Assembly (NCBI RefSeq): GCF_018139145.2 | Contig: NC_059471.1 | Coordinates: forward strand, 81,614,520 to 81,678,519 | Source: Gymnogyps californianus | Taxonomy: Eukaryota > Chordata > Aves > Accipitriformes > Cathartidae | Direction: 5' to 3' | Length of the DNA: 64,000 nt | Part shown: positions 1-14,015 of the stretch, piece by piece | Position numbering within the stretch: position 1 is the stretch's first letter | Layout: each line of letters starts with the position of its first letter | The notes under the pieces: model-generated | What the model saw: the letters and a program-made list of their open reading frames with translations, nothing else | Told to the model about the DNA's origin: nothing | Database searches by the model: none | Made by a program: the position numbers and the translations under genes

Positions 1-3000
1 CTCAGGACACCCCTTTCTCCAGAGCAGGGCCCACCAAGCCTGCCTGCCACACACTGGCTGCCATAAGACAATAAAATACAGCACTTTTCCCCAAAGTTTA
101 GTTAAGCCTCGTTAACTGAAAAGGGTCTTGAGACAAAACTGTTGGCTATTGTATATACATACATAATTAAAATGAGCAGTAGCACCTGACTTCTATTTAC
201 AGGAACATGAACGCAGGTAGGCAGACAAACTAACCCACAGACCTGCAAGAAAAGTCAGAAGTTCATTACCTTTCACAAAAACTGACATTTCCAGGAAGGC
301 ATCATCAGGATCACCTGAGTTATCTGTTCACCTAAAACAGTTTAACACACAACCATGGCCCTAATCACAATTTTAACATAGCAGCAAATAGTTCTAAAAC
401 AGGATCCAGTCTTTATAATGGGGTGTGAGGGGGAAAAAAAGTAATCCTTTCTTTTTTTGCCCTCACATGGTCAGGCAGCTGCTGAAATCTACGCTCTAAT
501 AATAAAAGAGTGGGAGTCACCAGGAGGGGTTTACATTCTCCAAGAGAAAAAAACAAAAGCAACAGCTGCCGCATCCGAAGCACCTTTGGTAACTCCCCGT
601 TTGAGACATGATGATATTTTTGGGGAACTTGAGGCAGGGGAGAGAGAGCAAAAGGAGGCTGTATGAAGTAAACAGCATTGCAAACATGTCTAGGGAGACA
701 ACAGGTTAAAATGCAGAAGGATTTCCAGGCTGCAGTGGGCTGTGGATCTACTTCAGTCAGAAGGCATCCTGTCTCACTGTCTGGGTTCAGTTTGCTACAT
801 AGCTGCATGCTATAATTAGTCTGATAGCTGTGCACTTGGTTTAATGAGTAGCAAAGCAACTGCTGGAGTTGCCTATAGCTGGACTGGTGTGTCAGCCTAT
901 AAATTACAGTTCTATTGCCTACACTTTGGAGTTGTAAGTCCTAAAGACCTTTCTCTGCAATTTGCTAATTATTGCAATTTTGATAATTTTATATGACCAC
1001 CTTTTTACAAAACAAAAAATATATTGAAGAGTTTTACTAGTTTAAACTGGCTCAGCAGTTAAAAAGCAAAGCATTTAACACTTCCACCGTGCTTTTCAGC
1101 GTGTGAGTGCTGAGCAAACAAGCGGGTATTCAACTGTTCATTTAGTGGACTGCTCTGCAGGGGAATGGCAGTCTCACAGAAATGCGTACACAGATGAAGA
1201 GATAATTTTATTAAAAGGAAGCGAATTCTCAGACTGCCGCTCTTCCAGACGTTTGCTATTTTTTCTCATCATTTTTGGCAATGCCTGAAGAAAAGTGGCT
1301 TCTTCGAGTGGCTCTCCCTGGCAGTCCCTGCAGTACGGTGGCACAGCCCTGCTCCCGCAGCGAGCCCCTGAACAAGGAGCTGAGGAATCTGCTCTTCTCC
1401 ATCAAACCCTCGATGACCTTCACCTGCCCTCACTTTCTGCAGTTCAAGCTCTCATCACTCAGGCACCCCCCTTATATATTTGGTCCCTGACTGAAGGAAG
1501 AATACATGTCACGGGTACGATTGGGCCCCAAAGAGAGATCTGAGAGAGGTTAGTACTGTGTTTCAGCTGTGGACATCTATTTAAAAAAGCCAACTCTAAT
1601 GTGCCCCTGACACTTGTACTGTGACTTCCTATTTAAACCTTATCAGCTTTACCAGGATCCAAAATAGAAGACACCAGCCTTACTAACACGGGCACCTTAG
1701 CACTCCGTGGTGTTGAGCTGTGACTCCATCACTGCTGAGAGGTCAGGCAGCAAGACCGAGTTTTCCAGTGAGCAAATTTAGACGGACTGCCTGCACCACT
1801 ACCATGGATACTCTGGCATCTGCTTTCCTCCTCTGGCTTTCCAGTTCTCAAATATTTATCAAACTAAAGGTCAGTATTACAATGCTCTGCGTCTAGAACA
1901 AAGAAAGAAAAGCGCATCATTGAACATGTATATTCAGAGCTAACGAGAGCTAATTCCCTCTTAATTAACACCTCACCACTCTCTCCCCTCATCAAAAAAC
2001 CATCAAGGAACTGACATCCTGCTCTTGCCAATTCTTATTAAATTATCTGGAAGCTCATACCAGATTATCACAGTGGCTCCATCTGGTCATATAAACCGCT
2101 CTCTCCAAGTCCTTGCCCTCTGGATAACTTGTCTGTTCCTACTGTGAGAAGAGAGGCAGCCCATCTCACACGGCCGTGGTACGGTGCCTAGTGGAATGGT
2201 TTCCAGCATCGGTGTACCCTAATAAACACCCACAGTCCCAACTCCCTGGCACCTGGCACTGGGTACCAGGGTGAGCTGTCAAACCCTGCCCAGCACCGCA
2301 AAACACAAGCAGAGCCACGTGTGACTCACAGTTCTTCAAGGCCTTTTCAGCGTGTATCTAAGCATCGGGGAGTCTCTTTGAGGAAACAGCTATTCGTAAT
2401 TGTTATTACTTTCCTTTTACAAAATTCCAGCGTAGAACTATGGATGCACAGTAGTTATAAAGGCAAAAAACCCCATGGGTGGATACTCCGTATTGGCAGG
2501 AGGAATACTACTTCTGCGCTTAGGCAAGAAGACCCCCCCAAGATCACGGGAGAAAAGACATGATTGGGGTCATCTAAACCCAGGTATCTTCTCTGAGCTT
2601 GGATTGCAAGCTGTTACACAAGCCATGATCTCATCCAACTGAGAGGGAGTGATAGTGGCAGAAGGAAGGGTAGTGACAGGGAAGGTTTGCTCTACACCTT
2701 TCTAGTTTCCACTAGGCTAGATTTTCTAGTCTTCCCTTGTAGGGCAGTGATTAAAAGATGTATCCCAAATCATGTAATAGTTATATGAAGAAATCCCAAC
2801 AGTACCTGGTGCCCTCTGTAAGCACTTTAACTCTTCTAGCAGTAACAGTAAAAAAACCCCTTAGAATTGCAGAGGTTTTTTTGCTTTTCACACTGCACTT
2901 CAGTAAAGATTATTCATTGTCAAGATTAACACTAACCAAACCAGACTATTTAGTTGTAAATTAGAAAAAATGGTCATTATCTGCAAAGGGCTTTGTAACT

Positions 3001-3254
3001 TCTTCCTATATGTCCTTTCTCACACACAGCTTGAGCTGCTACGTGCCTGTCTCTGTGAGCCTGGGGATAGCCAGCAAAATCCCCATGGCTGGCTGCTGCG
3101 CAGGCACAGGAATGCAGGAGAACTCTGTACGTCCTGATGAGTTAGTTAAAAAAATAAACCTGGGTGAACTGTGATTTCAGTTTTCACCATGCGTTATATT
3201 CTTCCCGGCTAAAAACTTTATTTTTTCCACTAATTACCCCAAAACTTGTTACTT

Positions 3255-3450
3255 TGAGATTTTATTTCAAAATAATGAGGCTGAGAAACACTTTACTATT
3301 AGTCCTTCTAATTAATTAAATGCAGTAGAAATCCTACTTATATTGGAAAATTTGGCCAATAAATTAAATAGAAGAAGCTGCCAAAAGTATATTTACTTTT
3401 AAAAATAATTAATCGGTCATACACACTGCAAAAAAATGCTGGGAGCTTAA
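3255..3450. promoter_or_regulatory. Candidate conserved non-coding element
   Basis: About 200 bp with ctaattaattaaatg and aaataattaatcgg homeodomain-type sites around gccaaaagtatatttac. It is not a simple repeat and no coding signal is seen. Confidence 0.25.
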
Positions 3451-4559
3451 ATTCCCTCTTCATAGCTTGTATCTTCAGTCTGCAACATCAGGTATGAAGA
3501 AAAACCCAAACCACCTCCTCTGCCCTCTGTCCCCTCCCAGCTTTCATTGTTATTTATTAAAACAGAGTATAAGCAAAATCACACTGAATACTCTTGCACT
3601 TAGATTTTATTGAAAGGATCTGGAAGATAAAATTGATTCAAAACACTAAAGACAAATCTACACAGAAATCTGTTAGAATCTCTCCAGCCCAAACCCAGAA
3701 ACACACATGAATTAATTTTTTTCGTAGGTTTTTGAAGAACTGGATTAAAGTTACATTTCATGGTCTCCCATTCCCATTTTTGCTGGATATGGGCCCAAGC
3801 CAAGACCGTAGGTCCAGTTAGTCCTCACCTGTCATGAGAGCAAGTCCAAATTCCCACACTGGGCTCCTTAGAAAACCTCAGTGACCTAACCTTTGGAAAT
3901 TATCAATTTACATCTAAAGCTGCACTTTGAACTTGCATTTTGCATCAGTAATCTACCAGGTTAGCATCAGATCATGCAAGAGGATAGTTTGAATGAGTTT
4001 TTCAGTCAAGCTGGGTAGCTTTCGCAATTGGACATAAATGCCTATGAAATTGGGATTAAGAAATGCTGCTGCTGATGGTTAACATCAAATCATCAGCCAT
4101 TTTGCCTCATTAAATCTCTTCTCTCCAAACCCAGACGGAAAACACAGTTAAGGAGGTCTTGAAAGCATAAATATAAGCTAATTTTGAGTAAGAGGGAAAA
4201 AAACAGATGAAAATGCCTAATTATACGAAGGAAATAATTTTTTAAATTGTCAGTGATTTCTAAAGAGTTTGAAAATTCCTCTTCAAATTTTTCACCCTCT
4301 TCCTCTCCCACTTTAAGAGTAATCTAGAAATCTCAAAAAGAAATTTTAGAAATGTGTAGAAAGCTCACTTTTCAACTGAATTCTGGAAGGAGATGGGTTT
4401 TCATTTAATATTTTTGTGACTTCTTTCTTTCTATGAAAAAATGCCAAATATTCATTTCCCATATTACTTACTGGCATTTGAAGTCCATCTGTGAATTGGT
4501 GTCTAGCAATGTATGAAGGGAGAAATTTGCCCTGAAGAAGTTCAACTGAAGCGTACAAA

Positions 4560-4830
4560 ACCAGATTAATTTAAAGGTCTGAGATGAGTATTCTGGAAGC
4601 TATATGTTTTAATATGAAAGCGAGACCTTAATGCCACATAATATGATAAATTTATTTGTTTGCTCTGTCATGGCCCTTCCAATTTTTCAAAGTTAATTTG
4701 TAAAACCATTTTGTGTGTGGCCAAATTAATTTATTCCAATTACATTAGAAGAGCACAAGAGCGAGAGCTGCACTGACATAATGCACTCCTTTAAAATGAC
4801 AAATAAATCTGCCTAACTGAAATTCACAAC
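4560..4830. promoter_or_regulatory. Candidate conserved non-coding element
   Basis: The block has repeated TAAT/ATTA cores (gttaatttg, aaattaatttattccaatta), few simple repeats, and no open frame of note. The call rests on texture alone. Confidence 0.25.
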
Positions 4831-7800
4831 TCTCAGGGGGAAAAAAAAAAAGGAAAGTGTAAGGAGGGAATGATACCTGCAGCAGCGCTTAGCAAGGCTG
4901 AAGGAGTTCCAGTGGGAAAATAAAGGAACGCTTCCTTTTCTAAAGAGAAACTAAATCAGAGTAATTTGCTTTGATGTTGATGGGAAATTACTGTATACTT
5001 TGAAAAACTGGGACCTAATAGACCGCTATTTGACTGAAATCGCAACGGTCTGAATGAGAGAGAGGTGTATGTGAGAAGAGGGGACGGGCAGAAGAGGTCA
5101 TACGCGACAAAGCACAGACAGGGTTGCCCCCAGTGATGTAAAAAGGAAACGGACAGCTGAGGTTCAAACCAGCTACCCACTGGATTTCATGGCTATTGTT
5201 TGTAACACTTTGTAAAGATTATTTATTTAGTGTTAATTAAAAAATTCAGCTCTGAGGGAAAAAAAAAGCAGATGTAAAATTAATATCTCTATAGAGATTG
5301 AAGTGGCCCATTTGGAATTTCAAAGGCAGGAAATTCATGACAACTATCATACAGTGGAACTGTCAAGCATTCAGTAATATCAGCTACTTAAGGAAAATGC
5401 TCAGTATCTCAAAGGCAGAGTCTGCCACTGACTGCTACTCACATTAATGGTAACTTATTCAACAATTCATGTCCGTACACTCAACTGGACTACCCAGTAT
5501 GTGAGGTGCTATTATTGAAAGTGTTCCCTTTATTACCACAATATATTACTAAGAGCTATAAATAAGTACACACTGTAGTATGGAGTGTACACTACACACT
5601 CAAAAGACAAAACTGTTGCCAAGCTTCATATTTGTGTGGGTTTTTTAAATTTAGAAAAGAACAGCAAACAAGCAATAATGAATAGGACTATAACACCAAA
5701 TTGTTATTTTTATTAATAAAGGATCAATGTGATCCATTCTGACAACCACGAATTACTGCTGGTTGATCAGTGTGGCCTACAGCTCCTCAGATGACAGAAG
5801 TGAAGCAGGACTGAATTCTGCCTCAGAGCCAAAGAGCAGGATGAAATGTTAGGTTAGTTTTGCTTTTTCCTCAATAATTAGCTAAAATAATTCTATTGCC
5901 ATTGTTGCCATTCTTCTCTGACCATCTCTCCTTATTTTAGTATATTTCTCTTTCTAGCTTGCCTTTGGTTAAGGATATCATTCTGCCCCCTATTACACAG
6001 CGATGGGCCAAGAAAAAAAGTGATTTGCCGCACATTTGTTACTTGTGCTGTACCTCAAGGCACAGCATGATCCAGAATATACAAGAAGTGCTGTCAGATG
6101 CAAGATGCTAATGGCACCTCTTCTCCTCAGTGCAAGACTCTTGCTTTGGGGTGGTCTTGGAGTCCCCCCATTACTTCCCTTCTTGAAGGAAGGAGGGGCA
6201 TCTGTCAGAACTAAGCCCATATTTTGCTGACTTTTAGTGGAAGCAGACTATGATCCCTGAATTCCTTTAGCAAACCCTTTACATTACCTGTACACTTCTT
6301 TACTCTGATCTACCACCTCCATGGGAACAGCGTACCCTAATCACCTTCACTCACTTCAGCCCAGGTTTAATGACAAATGCATAGGCATTTTTAGCAGGAC
6401 TGTCTACTTTGCAAGATTTAAAGAAGGGGTTTTAGATACAATCACGGAAAGAAAACACAAATCAGTAAATCATAACTCAAAGCAAATCCTTAGCCATACT
6501 TAAGGAAGCTCCTGCCTGGCTGTTTCAGCTCTACTCTGCAAGAACTCCTCTCTTGCCTCTTGTTGCTGTAGGCCCTGGGACCTCGCATTCAGAGAGAGAT
6601 CCCTACCTCCCCAGCTGCCTCCTATATTCTGGAGTCAGATTTTCCTGCTGATTCAAGTGCCCCTTGACAATCTACCTATCTCAGTTTTTCTGACTATTCA
6701 GCAGGATTTCTCCAGCCCCAGTTTGCACACAGCCATCCAGGAACACGTGATCTAAATATGAACACTGATGGGACTGGTCAACTTCAGTGTTTAAAGTCTC
6801 TCTCCTACTCTCCTTAGTCAGCCCTGCTGGCTGACTGCCTCCACCCAGTCCGGATTACTCCTTTAGTCCACTAGAGATTACTAAACCACTCATATTAAAT
6901 GTCATACAATGCATACATTTTGTCAAGCTTGTGATCTGGGTCCCTTGCCAACTTTCTGTGGAGACCACACAATGCTTTCAAATATATGGGAAACACTCTA
7001 AGAAGTTAAGAAGAGAAGTCCAGCTCTACAGGACCACACCGAAGATCCATTTAATTCAGAAGCTGATTTCAAAGTAGTGAATATTTTGGAACAGAGTAAG
7101 AGACAAGGGCAAGCAGACAGAGATATTTCCCTTGTATATTCTACCAGTTCCTGGCACTGCACAACCTAGGACTTCCTGAGCCAACGGTTGCATCAGCATC
7201 TTAACGTTTAATAGGCCTGGGTGGAGTTTTCTTCCACGAACTTGTCTCATTGCCGTGCCTGGAAATGCTAGAAAGGCAAGCTCTCCTCCAGTCATTTGCT
7301 TTTACTGAGGTTCCCATGACACAGAAGGCAGTGAAACCCATAAGATGTTTCAGCACTTCAGAAGATAAGTACCTGGAAGACAGACAGCTGGCTCAGCTTC
7401 AGTCTGGATGAGAGCTCCATGGTGCTGCTAGATGGAAGAAAGCCTTTCAAGGGTAAGCCACAAGCCTGGAATTAGTTTTTAAATGAATGCATCTGCCAGC
7501 CTGTGTTTACAAACCACTGCACATTCAAGGCAGCTTTCTCAGCTGCCAGACACCCAAGCAATGGCACCCAGAAACTTTACCTAATGAGCAGGTGCATAAT
7601 TTCAGAGCATGAACAGGAGTAACCAACCTCACCCACCGTTTCATCACCCCAGAGCTGAGCTCAACAGAAGGACCAGTCATTAGTTTCAGCCAGCCTAACA
7701 TGTAAGGTTAAGGGTGTTGGGTTAAACAGTCTAATGATAATGGGGGTGTAATCTGCAGGATTAACTACCAATTGCAGAGTTGTTTCAAGAAGCGGGCAGC

Positions 7801-8289
7801 ATGAGCTTGTAGTTAAAGATCCAGCTGATCCAGCTATGGAAGACAGTGCTGACTGACCCAAACCTGGCACTCTGCAGACCCCAAGGCAGAATATACTGGC
7901 TGTGGTTTCCTCCATCCATGAGAAGGAGTCAGAGTCTCTACATCTATACAGCTAGATTCAGATTTGCAAACAAACACACAGCACAGACAATAAATGAGAC
8001 AGCCCTGAAGGGAAGGGAGCATACAAATGCCCCTGAAGAAGTGAAGTCTATGTAGGACCCCATTCCAGGAAAGAGGATGCATCTTTCCCTCTGTGTAGCT
8101 GCAAAAACATTTGTGGCCATACAACAAGCCTGTAGATGGACTTAGCAGGTCATGAAAAAGCACTAAAAATATATCCTCATATTTCTGATGCAATCTTTTC
8201 TCCTAAGGCATACACCTTTTGGGAACCATGGTGGCACCTAGACACTTACAGATAGATTTCTCAAGTCACCGTGTGGACACAAAGCCAGA

Positions 8290-8450
8290 GTCCCTGAAGA
8301 GCTCCCTCTCAGATTCTAACAAGACAAAAATGCAAGAGGAGTCAGAGGCACTGAAGGACTTGCCTAGAGTCACAAAGGCTCAAAATCATAGAGAAGAAAA
8401 GCAACGCTGCTTCTCCTGAATTCCAGGCTAGTTCCCAATATATGCAGTCC
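8290..8450 (+). mobile_element. Possible MIR-like SINE relic
   Basis: The stretch ggacttgcctagagtcacaa followed some 60 bases later by gaattccaggctagttccc resembles the tail half of MIR-type amniote SINEs (acttgcccaaggtcac...gattcgaacccagg). It is weak, and only the tail half is visible. The small open frame running through it is not taken as a gene. Confidence 0.35.
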
Positions 8451-8736
8451 CAGGCTCTGCACAAAATTCAAGCCATATGAAGGACAAAGAATTATAAAAC
8501 CTGAGACTAATGAACATAAACCATGGACAATACTGGAAAGAGGAAAGTAAAGTGGATGTACATGGCATAAACTCAACAGGGTCAAGAAAATCAGAGCGAA
8601 CCACTTCTATTAGCACAAATAGATTAAACTGATACATATTTGCACAACTCTTCTCCAAGAACAATTGCTTGAGCACATGCTGTAATGCAAACCAAATGCA
8701 AAGGGAAATTGTCAGACAAAAGCCTATAGAAAAAAA

Positions 8737-8774
8737 TATAAATAAACATACATATATATACATACATATATATT
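8737..8774. repeat. TA/CATA-rich simple repeat
   Basis: catacatatatatacatacatatatat: a mixed (TA) and (CATA) tract of about 40 bases. Confidence 0.85.
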
Positions 8775-9829
8775 TAAAGGAATACTCTAGAGGTATCTCC
8801 TGGAAATCATATTTGAACTCTTCTTTCCAGGCTGAGCTTCTTTGTTCTGAAGTCAAGACTTTAAAAAAGCTATGCTGTGAAAAGCAAACAAAGAACTCAC
8901 CCGTAATATTCGATTTCATGGGTAGCTGTAATTTTATTTTCAGTCCTTTCACACTCCTGCTTGATGGGTCCATTGTCCTCCTAGCATTTATTCAACATCT
9001 AAATAGCCTAAAATATCGTTTAGCTGCATACCAGAAATTGGGTGGAGTGCTCACCACATCTTTCAGCTTAGCTTTCAAATATTTGCAGAAGGAACCACTT
9101 GCTTGTATATATGGAAACTAAAACCCTAACATATAGTAGGAGACTGTACAATACACTCAGCCATAGAGAAGCATTCTTTGTAGCATGATCCAAGCAATTG
9201 CAGGAGCCAGCTCACTTTTCAGAGCACCAAGAGAGAACGGTTATAAACAGTGTGGATCGCTGCTGTTTACACCTGAGTCTCCTAAGACCACCATCCTTTG
9301 CAAGGTTTGCTATCGGTACTGCTGGAGGGAGGAGGAAGACCAAGGGACCAGATTAACTCTTCATTCTGGTGGTTTATCATCAAGGTAATGCCATTGGCTT
9401 CTCCAGTATGCACCATTATGAGATACTGCAGACCTAAAATAAATCTGTTTAGGATTATATTGGGAACACCAAATTTCCATCATAAAGAATAAAATTGCTG
9501 ACGAAGATGGTCACAAAAGGGCTGACCCTGCATTCCCCCAAGCTCTCCTTCATATCAAAGGGCTTTGGAGGGTGGCAATGCAAGAATGGATCCCAAGTGT
9601 AACCAATTATTTTCCAGTGATGGAAACTTTAAGCCTAATCCAAAAAAAGCACAGAGAGACACACACTGGTTCGGAACAAATTCCTGTACTGCATCACCCC
9701 CCTACATATGAATTATTGCAGTGCCCTCATGGATATTTTTAATTCTCTTGTTATATAAAAACATATACATTCAGGAAAAATGGGAGGAAGATCTTCATTT
9801 TAGAGAAAGCATGCTGATTCCCAAAGGAC

Positions 9830-10330
9830 TGGAAATGCACTTCAAGAGTAATTTGTCTTAATGCAAATCTAAGCCGTGGCTATTTTTGATGCAGTGACTG
9901 AAGTCATAACTTATAGAATGAAATAGAAACATTTGTCAAGAGCTGCAAACCAATTGTTGAAAGGCGTGCATTTGTCATGGGATGTTAAATATAAATTTAC
10001 ACAAGTGCAGAAGGTTTTGCTGTGATGAGCCCTTTACAAAAATAGTTAATTAATGTTCAATTCAAGCTTCATTTATGGCAATTAGCAAAGCCCATCTTAG
10101 TAAAGTGTCTTTAGCAGCCAATATTTGTCATCTGGAGAATGGAACAAATCACATGAAATCAGTTATGAATACGGGAGTGATTTAGAGTTTATTAATAATA
10201 CAAAGAACAAACCTGTTTTCTGTCTCTTCAAGGAATCATTGTAATTTGCAGATTGCAATGCAAAATGAGATGGAGCACAATGATTAATCTGTGAGCTGCA
10301 GAATAACTGCTATACATATAACAGATGTCT
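9830..10330. promoter_or_regulatory. Candidate conserved non-coding enhancer
   Basis: An AT-rich but complex 500-bp block without simple repeats. It has clustered homeodomain-type cores (gttaattaatg near 10045, gcaattag near 10078, atgattaatc near 10280) and an octamer-like atgcaaaa near 10258. This texture is typical of developmental enhancers in gene-poor flanks, but conservation cannot be seen from one sequence. Confidence 0.35.
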
Positions 10331-11094
10331 GCTGTGACAAGGGGCACATTACCTCCATGTTTATATAAAGAAAGAAGAGGGATTCAACTGTTTTATATGG
10401 GAGAGTTGTGGGAAAGATCTCAGAAAGCCCCCTATGAGAAGGTGGGGAATTATAAATATTTGCAAGTGTTTATTCAGGTGCCAAGTACAGTACACTGGTG
10501 AAACATGGCCTGAATGCAAAGGGGAGGGAGGGGGAAAACATCTGATCTAAATGTTACTGGATTCATTTCACTGGTACGGATATTGACTCAGTTCATCTCA
10601 CTTGGCCGACACCAGCCCTAAGCCAAAACTTGCATGTTCATTAACATCAGCTGTACAGATGACATGATTTTTTTCAAGCCAAAATCTTGCTGGAGAAAGA
10701 ATACTATTAAAGGCAGTTACTTCTGAGCAATTAGAAACACAGGAAGCAGCTTACCTTCATAAAGGTGGGTGGATGTCAGGCTTTTTGGAGAGATGGCATC
10801 AGCTACCCTTCTGCCTTTCTTGTGCTAAGCTTTGGCAGCAGGTGATGCCTTTGCTCTTCTCCCACCACCACCACCAGTTTGCACCACTAGCCCAGGTTCT
10901 TCGAGGAACATGAGAAGTCCATCTGCCTTTGCCAGGATGGCAAGAGGAAGGTGGGCAGTACCACTGCCTTTGAATGAGCTGCTGCAAGGATTTGGTGCCA
11001 GCCTCTGTTGCATTGTTGGGGTCCTCTTCGACTTCTGATGGGAGAATGTAAGTATTGCTGCCCTAAACGAAAAAAACCCAGCAAAGCAGACAAT

Positions 11095-11315
11095 AGACAT
11101 AAAGGGTAGGATACAGCTAAAAAGTCACCTACATATGACTATATGTAGATGACTTTAGCCGAATCCTACCCTTTATGTCTGTATGACTATATGTAGGTGT
11201 CCCCATGTGAGTGAGGTGCTTCAGATCCCACCAAAAGTGTGGAGCTGTAACTGATCTCCTGAACAGCTCTCTAATCTCTATTGAGCACACTTTGCCCACA
11301 TGGGGACACCTACAT
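11095..11315. repeat. Nested palindrome: two adjacent inverted repeats (possible MITE)
   Basis: The first arm pair is agacataaagggtaggat (from 11095) against atcctaccctttatgtct (to 11180). It pairs over about 42 bases with only a few mismatches and a 2-base bulge, leaving almost no loop. Directly next to it, atgtaggtgtccccatgtg (11191-11209) is the exact reverse complement of 11297-11315. The segment tatgactatatgtag also occurs twice (about 11134 and 11182). Such nesting is typical of palindromic non-autonomous DNA transposons, but I see no clear terminal duplication and cannot name a family. Confidence 0.8.
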
Positions 11316-13759
11316 GTAGGTATCTAAATGTAAGTGTCCCAAATTACAAACTGAATATACCTAAATTCTGTCTTTATGAAAGAGAGACTATGAAAACTAA
11401 GACACAGTGCTGCTGTTCGTGCAGATGGGCCTTCCCTTCTCACCTGTACCTCTGAGCATCCAGAGAGACTGAAGCTTTGGGGGTCCTGCCAGTGCTTATA
11501 TCCAGTGATTACAGCATAGGGCACTCATATCCATTCTCCTCTCTGAAAACTGATCCCATCATATAAAAAATGGGGGAGTCACAACTAGCTGTTTCTCTCC
11601 CCTGTTTAACAACTTTGAGCAGTCCAAATAACACACACTTCATTCCAAAATCTTGCTGTTTAAGTTTGCCCCCTAATGGGAAATAGCTCTAGTGCCCATC
11701 AAATCTGCTCCCTTTCCTCCCAACCATTGCCTGCAGGGAGAGGGGCTGGGAAGGGAGTGATTTCAGAGCACACCCAGCTCCATTTGCCCCCAGGGACACC
11801 AGCAGGAAACGATCCCAATTAATTCGGCCTTAGGAACGCTGTCATCTGGACTGACACAGGAAAATCATAAGACCATTGTCAGCTGATGGTTCCTTCCCCC
11901 ACTGCTCTAGGTGGCTGGTAAGAATTACTTTGCTAAATGATGATAAACGGGGAGGGGGGGAGCGGGGGGAGAAGTTAAGCTCCAGTCTGATACATCCGGA
12001 GGCTTCCCAAAGCCTGGCAAGGAAGCAGGATAGCAGCTGAGTAGCTGGGTATGCACAGTGTTGATTAGCTCTGCTTTTCTTACCATTGATGGCGTCAACT
12101 TCCAATTTCACTTTAAACCGCTTCCAGAAGAACTCAGAAGAAAAAAAATCAATTTATATTACAGTGTCAGAGAAAACTGCAATAGATAATGTCCAACTGG
12201 GGAAAAAAAAATTTAATCAAATCTGCACCTTAGTTGAGCAGAGAGTAACTCATTGACTGGCTAGCTAAGCATGCTGTATATTTGGGCACAAAAGATGTGT
12301 TTGTGAAATCCCAACTGACTTCAAAAGTAAGAGAAGCAGGTCTTTCAGAAAACAACCTATCAAATATACACTCACTAAAACCCACAGGCATAAGTGTAAC
12401 TGTATTTATTTCACAGTGGTTATTGGTATAAAACTGCAGTATCACCAGGCAGCAAAGCAATGTTTGGCTCACTCTCCATAGAAGAAAACTGAGAAATGCT
12501 GTACATGTAAGATTTGTAGTATCTGATGCCTGCCAGTTCTCTCCATGCTTCTAAAATATCATTTTCAACTGAGACCTGGCAAACTTACGTATATGTAAAC
12601 AGTCCCAAATTATATGCAGTGCAAAATGTGCCAGGATCAGAAAACAAAGTATTGCTGAGAACGGCTTTTTCCTACAAAATAGAAGTTATTTTTGAAGGGT
12701 TTCCCTTAAACAGAAACTGGAAGTGCAACTATAAACTCTGAATCCAATCTCATCTCTAATAAGCAGCCACTGGTCCTGCACTGTCACAGTAGCACCAATT
12801 AAAATTCTATTTATTAGGGATTATCATCACAGAAGGCAGGAAAAGGGACCCATGACACTCTTCTGTTTGAGCTCTGGACATCCCACATGCATTCGAAGTC
12901 AGAATATGAAGCAAAGTCAGAAAATAAAATCTCATACAGGAGAGGCAAAATAATATAGAGGTGGATTCCTTTGGAGAGGAAACAAGCACTTCAGGCCAAC
13001 CGACTTGAGCAGGCAGCCGAACAGAAAGCGAGCCACAGTACTGCAGAACACGCAGGAGCCCTGACAGACGAGCCAAGAGCCTGGGGAATATATAGGATTT
13101 CAGGACTGCCTAGGTTTGTCTTCTACACTGAATTTCATATGATATGATTAACAGAATGACTTGCAGCAAAAACAGGACAGTATTTGCTAAACGAACCGCT
13201 CAGCGTAGGTAAAATAACAGACTAATCAGAGGAATGCAACAATCCCACTTACTCCCTGATTCATCTGCTCTGCCTGAGACTGTGGAGAGATGAAAGGAAG
13301 GAGAGCAAGACTTACAGTTTGCAAAGCAGGATATAAGCAAGGGATGGAGTACTGTGGTCTCCTACCATAGCACTCTAGTGGTCTACTATAACATTTACCA
13401 AGACTGCGGACACAAAGGTCTACACTTACCTTCCAAAATCCAAAACAAACACAACAGATAAACCTGAGGAAAAGCAAAATGAAAAATAAACTTAAGAAGA
13501 TAAATAATTTGCAAATAAGAAACATCAAGGGAAAAAACCAAACAACTCTTCTACAGCAATAGCTTCTTGACATACTTCAGCCCCAAATCCTTTTACTCTT
13601 TATAGGAAGAACATAGAAAGCAGCAGGCTGAAAAATGGTGAGAAGGAAGCAAATCCAGATGCCATTTTGCAGCTGCACTTGTCTGGAGCAGGCACTTATA
13701 CTGAAGCTAAAGGGTATAAAGAGCTTTCAGATCAGAAAAATAGCCTCTTCTGCACAGGT

Positions 13760-14015
13760 GTAAGAAGCTACAGACGCTGCAAACTGATTGCAGGGGCAAT
13801 TCTGACTGAGGATGTTCACATGTAATTGGAGAAAGGTCTCTAATCATCTACAAAGCAAAGCTATGGAGCAGCCTTTCAAAAAGAGTAGTGGGACTAAAAC
13901 TCAAGTCTGTAAAGACAAATTTCTCAGATGTAGATGATATGGCTGTCTAGGTTAGCAGTGGGCTGGACTAGGTGATTCAAGAGGTCTTTTCCAATCCATA
14001 TCTGTATGTCTCCAC
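13760..14015 (+). mobile_element. Old CR1 LINE fragment
   Basis: The end of the segment, gtgggctggactaggtgatt then caagaggtcttttccaatcc, matches the CR1 3' terminus (ttggactagatgatc...aggtccctTCCAAcc). The upstream part, atggagcagcctttcaaaaa, fits the tggaacagcctccc block. It is more diverged than the copy at 26545, so it is older. The left limit is approximate. Confidence 0.65.

Larger units (their letters stand above)
1..11094. other. Downstream intergenic region, no gene recognised
   Basis: Mostly AT-rich unique-looking sequence. It holds the enhancer-like blocks and the MIR-like relic listed separately and small chance open frames. No tRNA, snRNA or recognisable exon was seen. The 181-codon frame at 8428-8973 is hydrophobic low-complexity translation of AT-rich DNA. 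Confidence 0.6.

Noticed and set aside
8428..8973. A 181-codon minus-strand frame with apparent membrane segments.
   Set aside because: The hydrophobic run (YICMYIYVCLFIFF) is translation of the CATA/TA repeat, so the membrane segment is an artefact.
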